The notes below the pieces were generated by a model that ran no database searches, was not told the DNA's origin, and was given only the letters and a program-made list of their open reading frames with translations. DNA of 31,005 bases from Bacteroidales bacterium UBA3808 (GTDB lineage: Bacteria; Bacteroidota; Bacteroidia; Bacteroidales; Paludibacteraceae), in the NCBI GenBank assembly GCA_002369075.1, contig DFEG01000027.1, forward strand, positions 1 to 31,005, written 5' to 3'. Made by a program: the position numbers and the translations under genes. Below are positions 30,991-31,005 of the stretch, in pieces; the stretch's first letter is position 1; each line of letters starts with the position of its first letter.

Positions 30991-31005
30991 ATTCCAATTT
31001 GTCGA

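Overview
The window looks like a chromosomal segment of a Bacteroidales bacterium. The main evidence is promoter architecture: at least six start regions carry TTG, then exactly 20 nt, then TAnnTTTG, which is the Bacteroidota -33/-7 pattern. Most genes lack a Shine-Dalgarno sequence. The gene content agrees: a LolA-like gene next to trxB, a TonB-dependent receptor, secreted GH13 enzymes with a shared Bacteroidales-style C-terminal tail, and paired deoxynucleoside kinases. I cannot place it below order level.

Layout. (1) 1-7592 is a defence-type island: the 3' end of a DUF1016/YhcG nuclease gene, a type I restriction-modification set in the order hsdR-hsdM-hsdS, a DUF2971 gene, and an overlapping 47-residue cysteine-rich gene. 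(2) 7592-8997 holds a Fic-family gene bracketed by two almost identical 84-93 bp direct repeats; the downstream copy supplies its stop codon. (3) 9160-12827 begins with an exact sigma-54 (-24/-12) promoter before a PepSY-like exported protein, followed by a strong terminator, then lolA-like, trxB and a porin-like gene. (4) 12848-15232 holds a TonB-dependent receptor and a convergent tRNA-Phe gene sharing a bidirectional terminator. (5) 15248-16250 is trmO, with an odd leader made of three palindrome-containing tandem repeats. (6) 16339-25660 is an alpha-glucan degradation operon: three plant-type GH13 alpha-amylases, one non-catalytic secreted protein built from the same accessory domain, and one GH13 enzyme with a CBM48-like N-terminus. 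(7) 25679-31005 holds two tandem deoxynucleoside kinases, a bile acid:sodium symporter family transporter, an isoprenylcysteine methyltransferase remnant, an alpha/beta hydrolase, a small Cys-rich membrane protein, a formylglycine-generating-enzyme-like protein, and an AraC-type sensor domain with no DNA-binding domain.

How the parts work together. The restriction locus, DUF1016, DUF2971 and Fic genes form an accessory block whose hsdS and DUF2971 parts look AT-richer than hsdR/hsdM. The amylase cluster encodes exported enzymes that share an N-terminal accessory domain (in three proteins) and a C-terminal tail (in five), suggesting a co-secreted starch-degrading set. There is no SusC/SusD pair in the window.

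The most unusual overall pattern is a set of short degenerate tandem repeats, mostly heptamers in about four units but also 8, 11 and about 21-22 bp. They often start at or include a stop codon (hsdM, lolA, trxB, TonB receptor, trmO, last GH13, first dNK). Some have entered coding sequence in frame (trxB, trmO, the pre-tail linkers of three amylase-cluster proteins).
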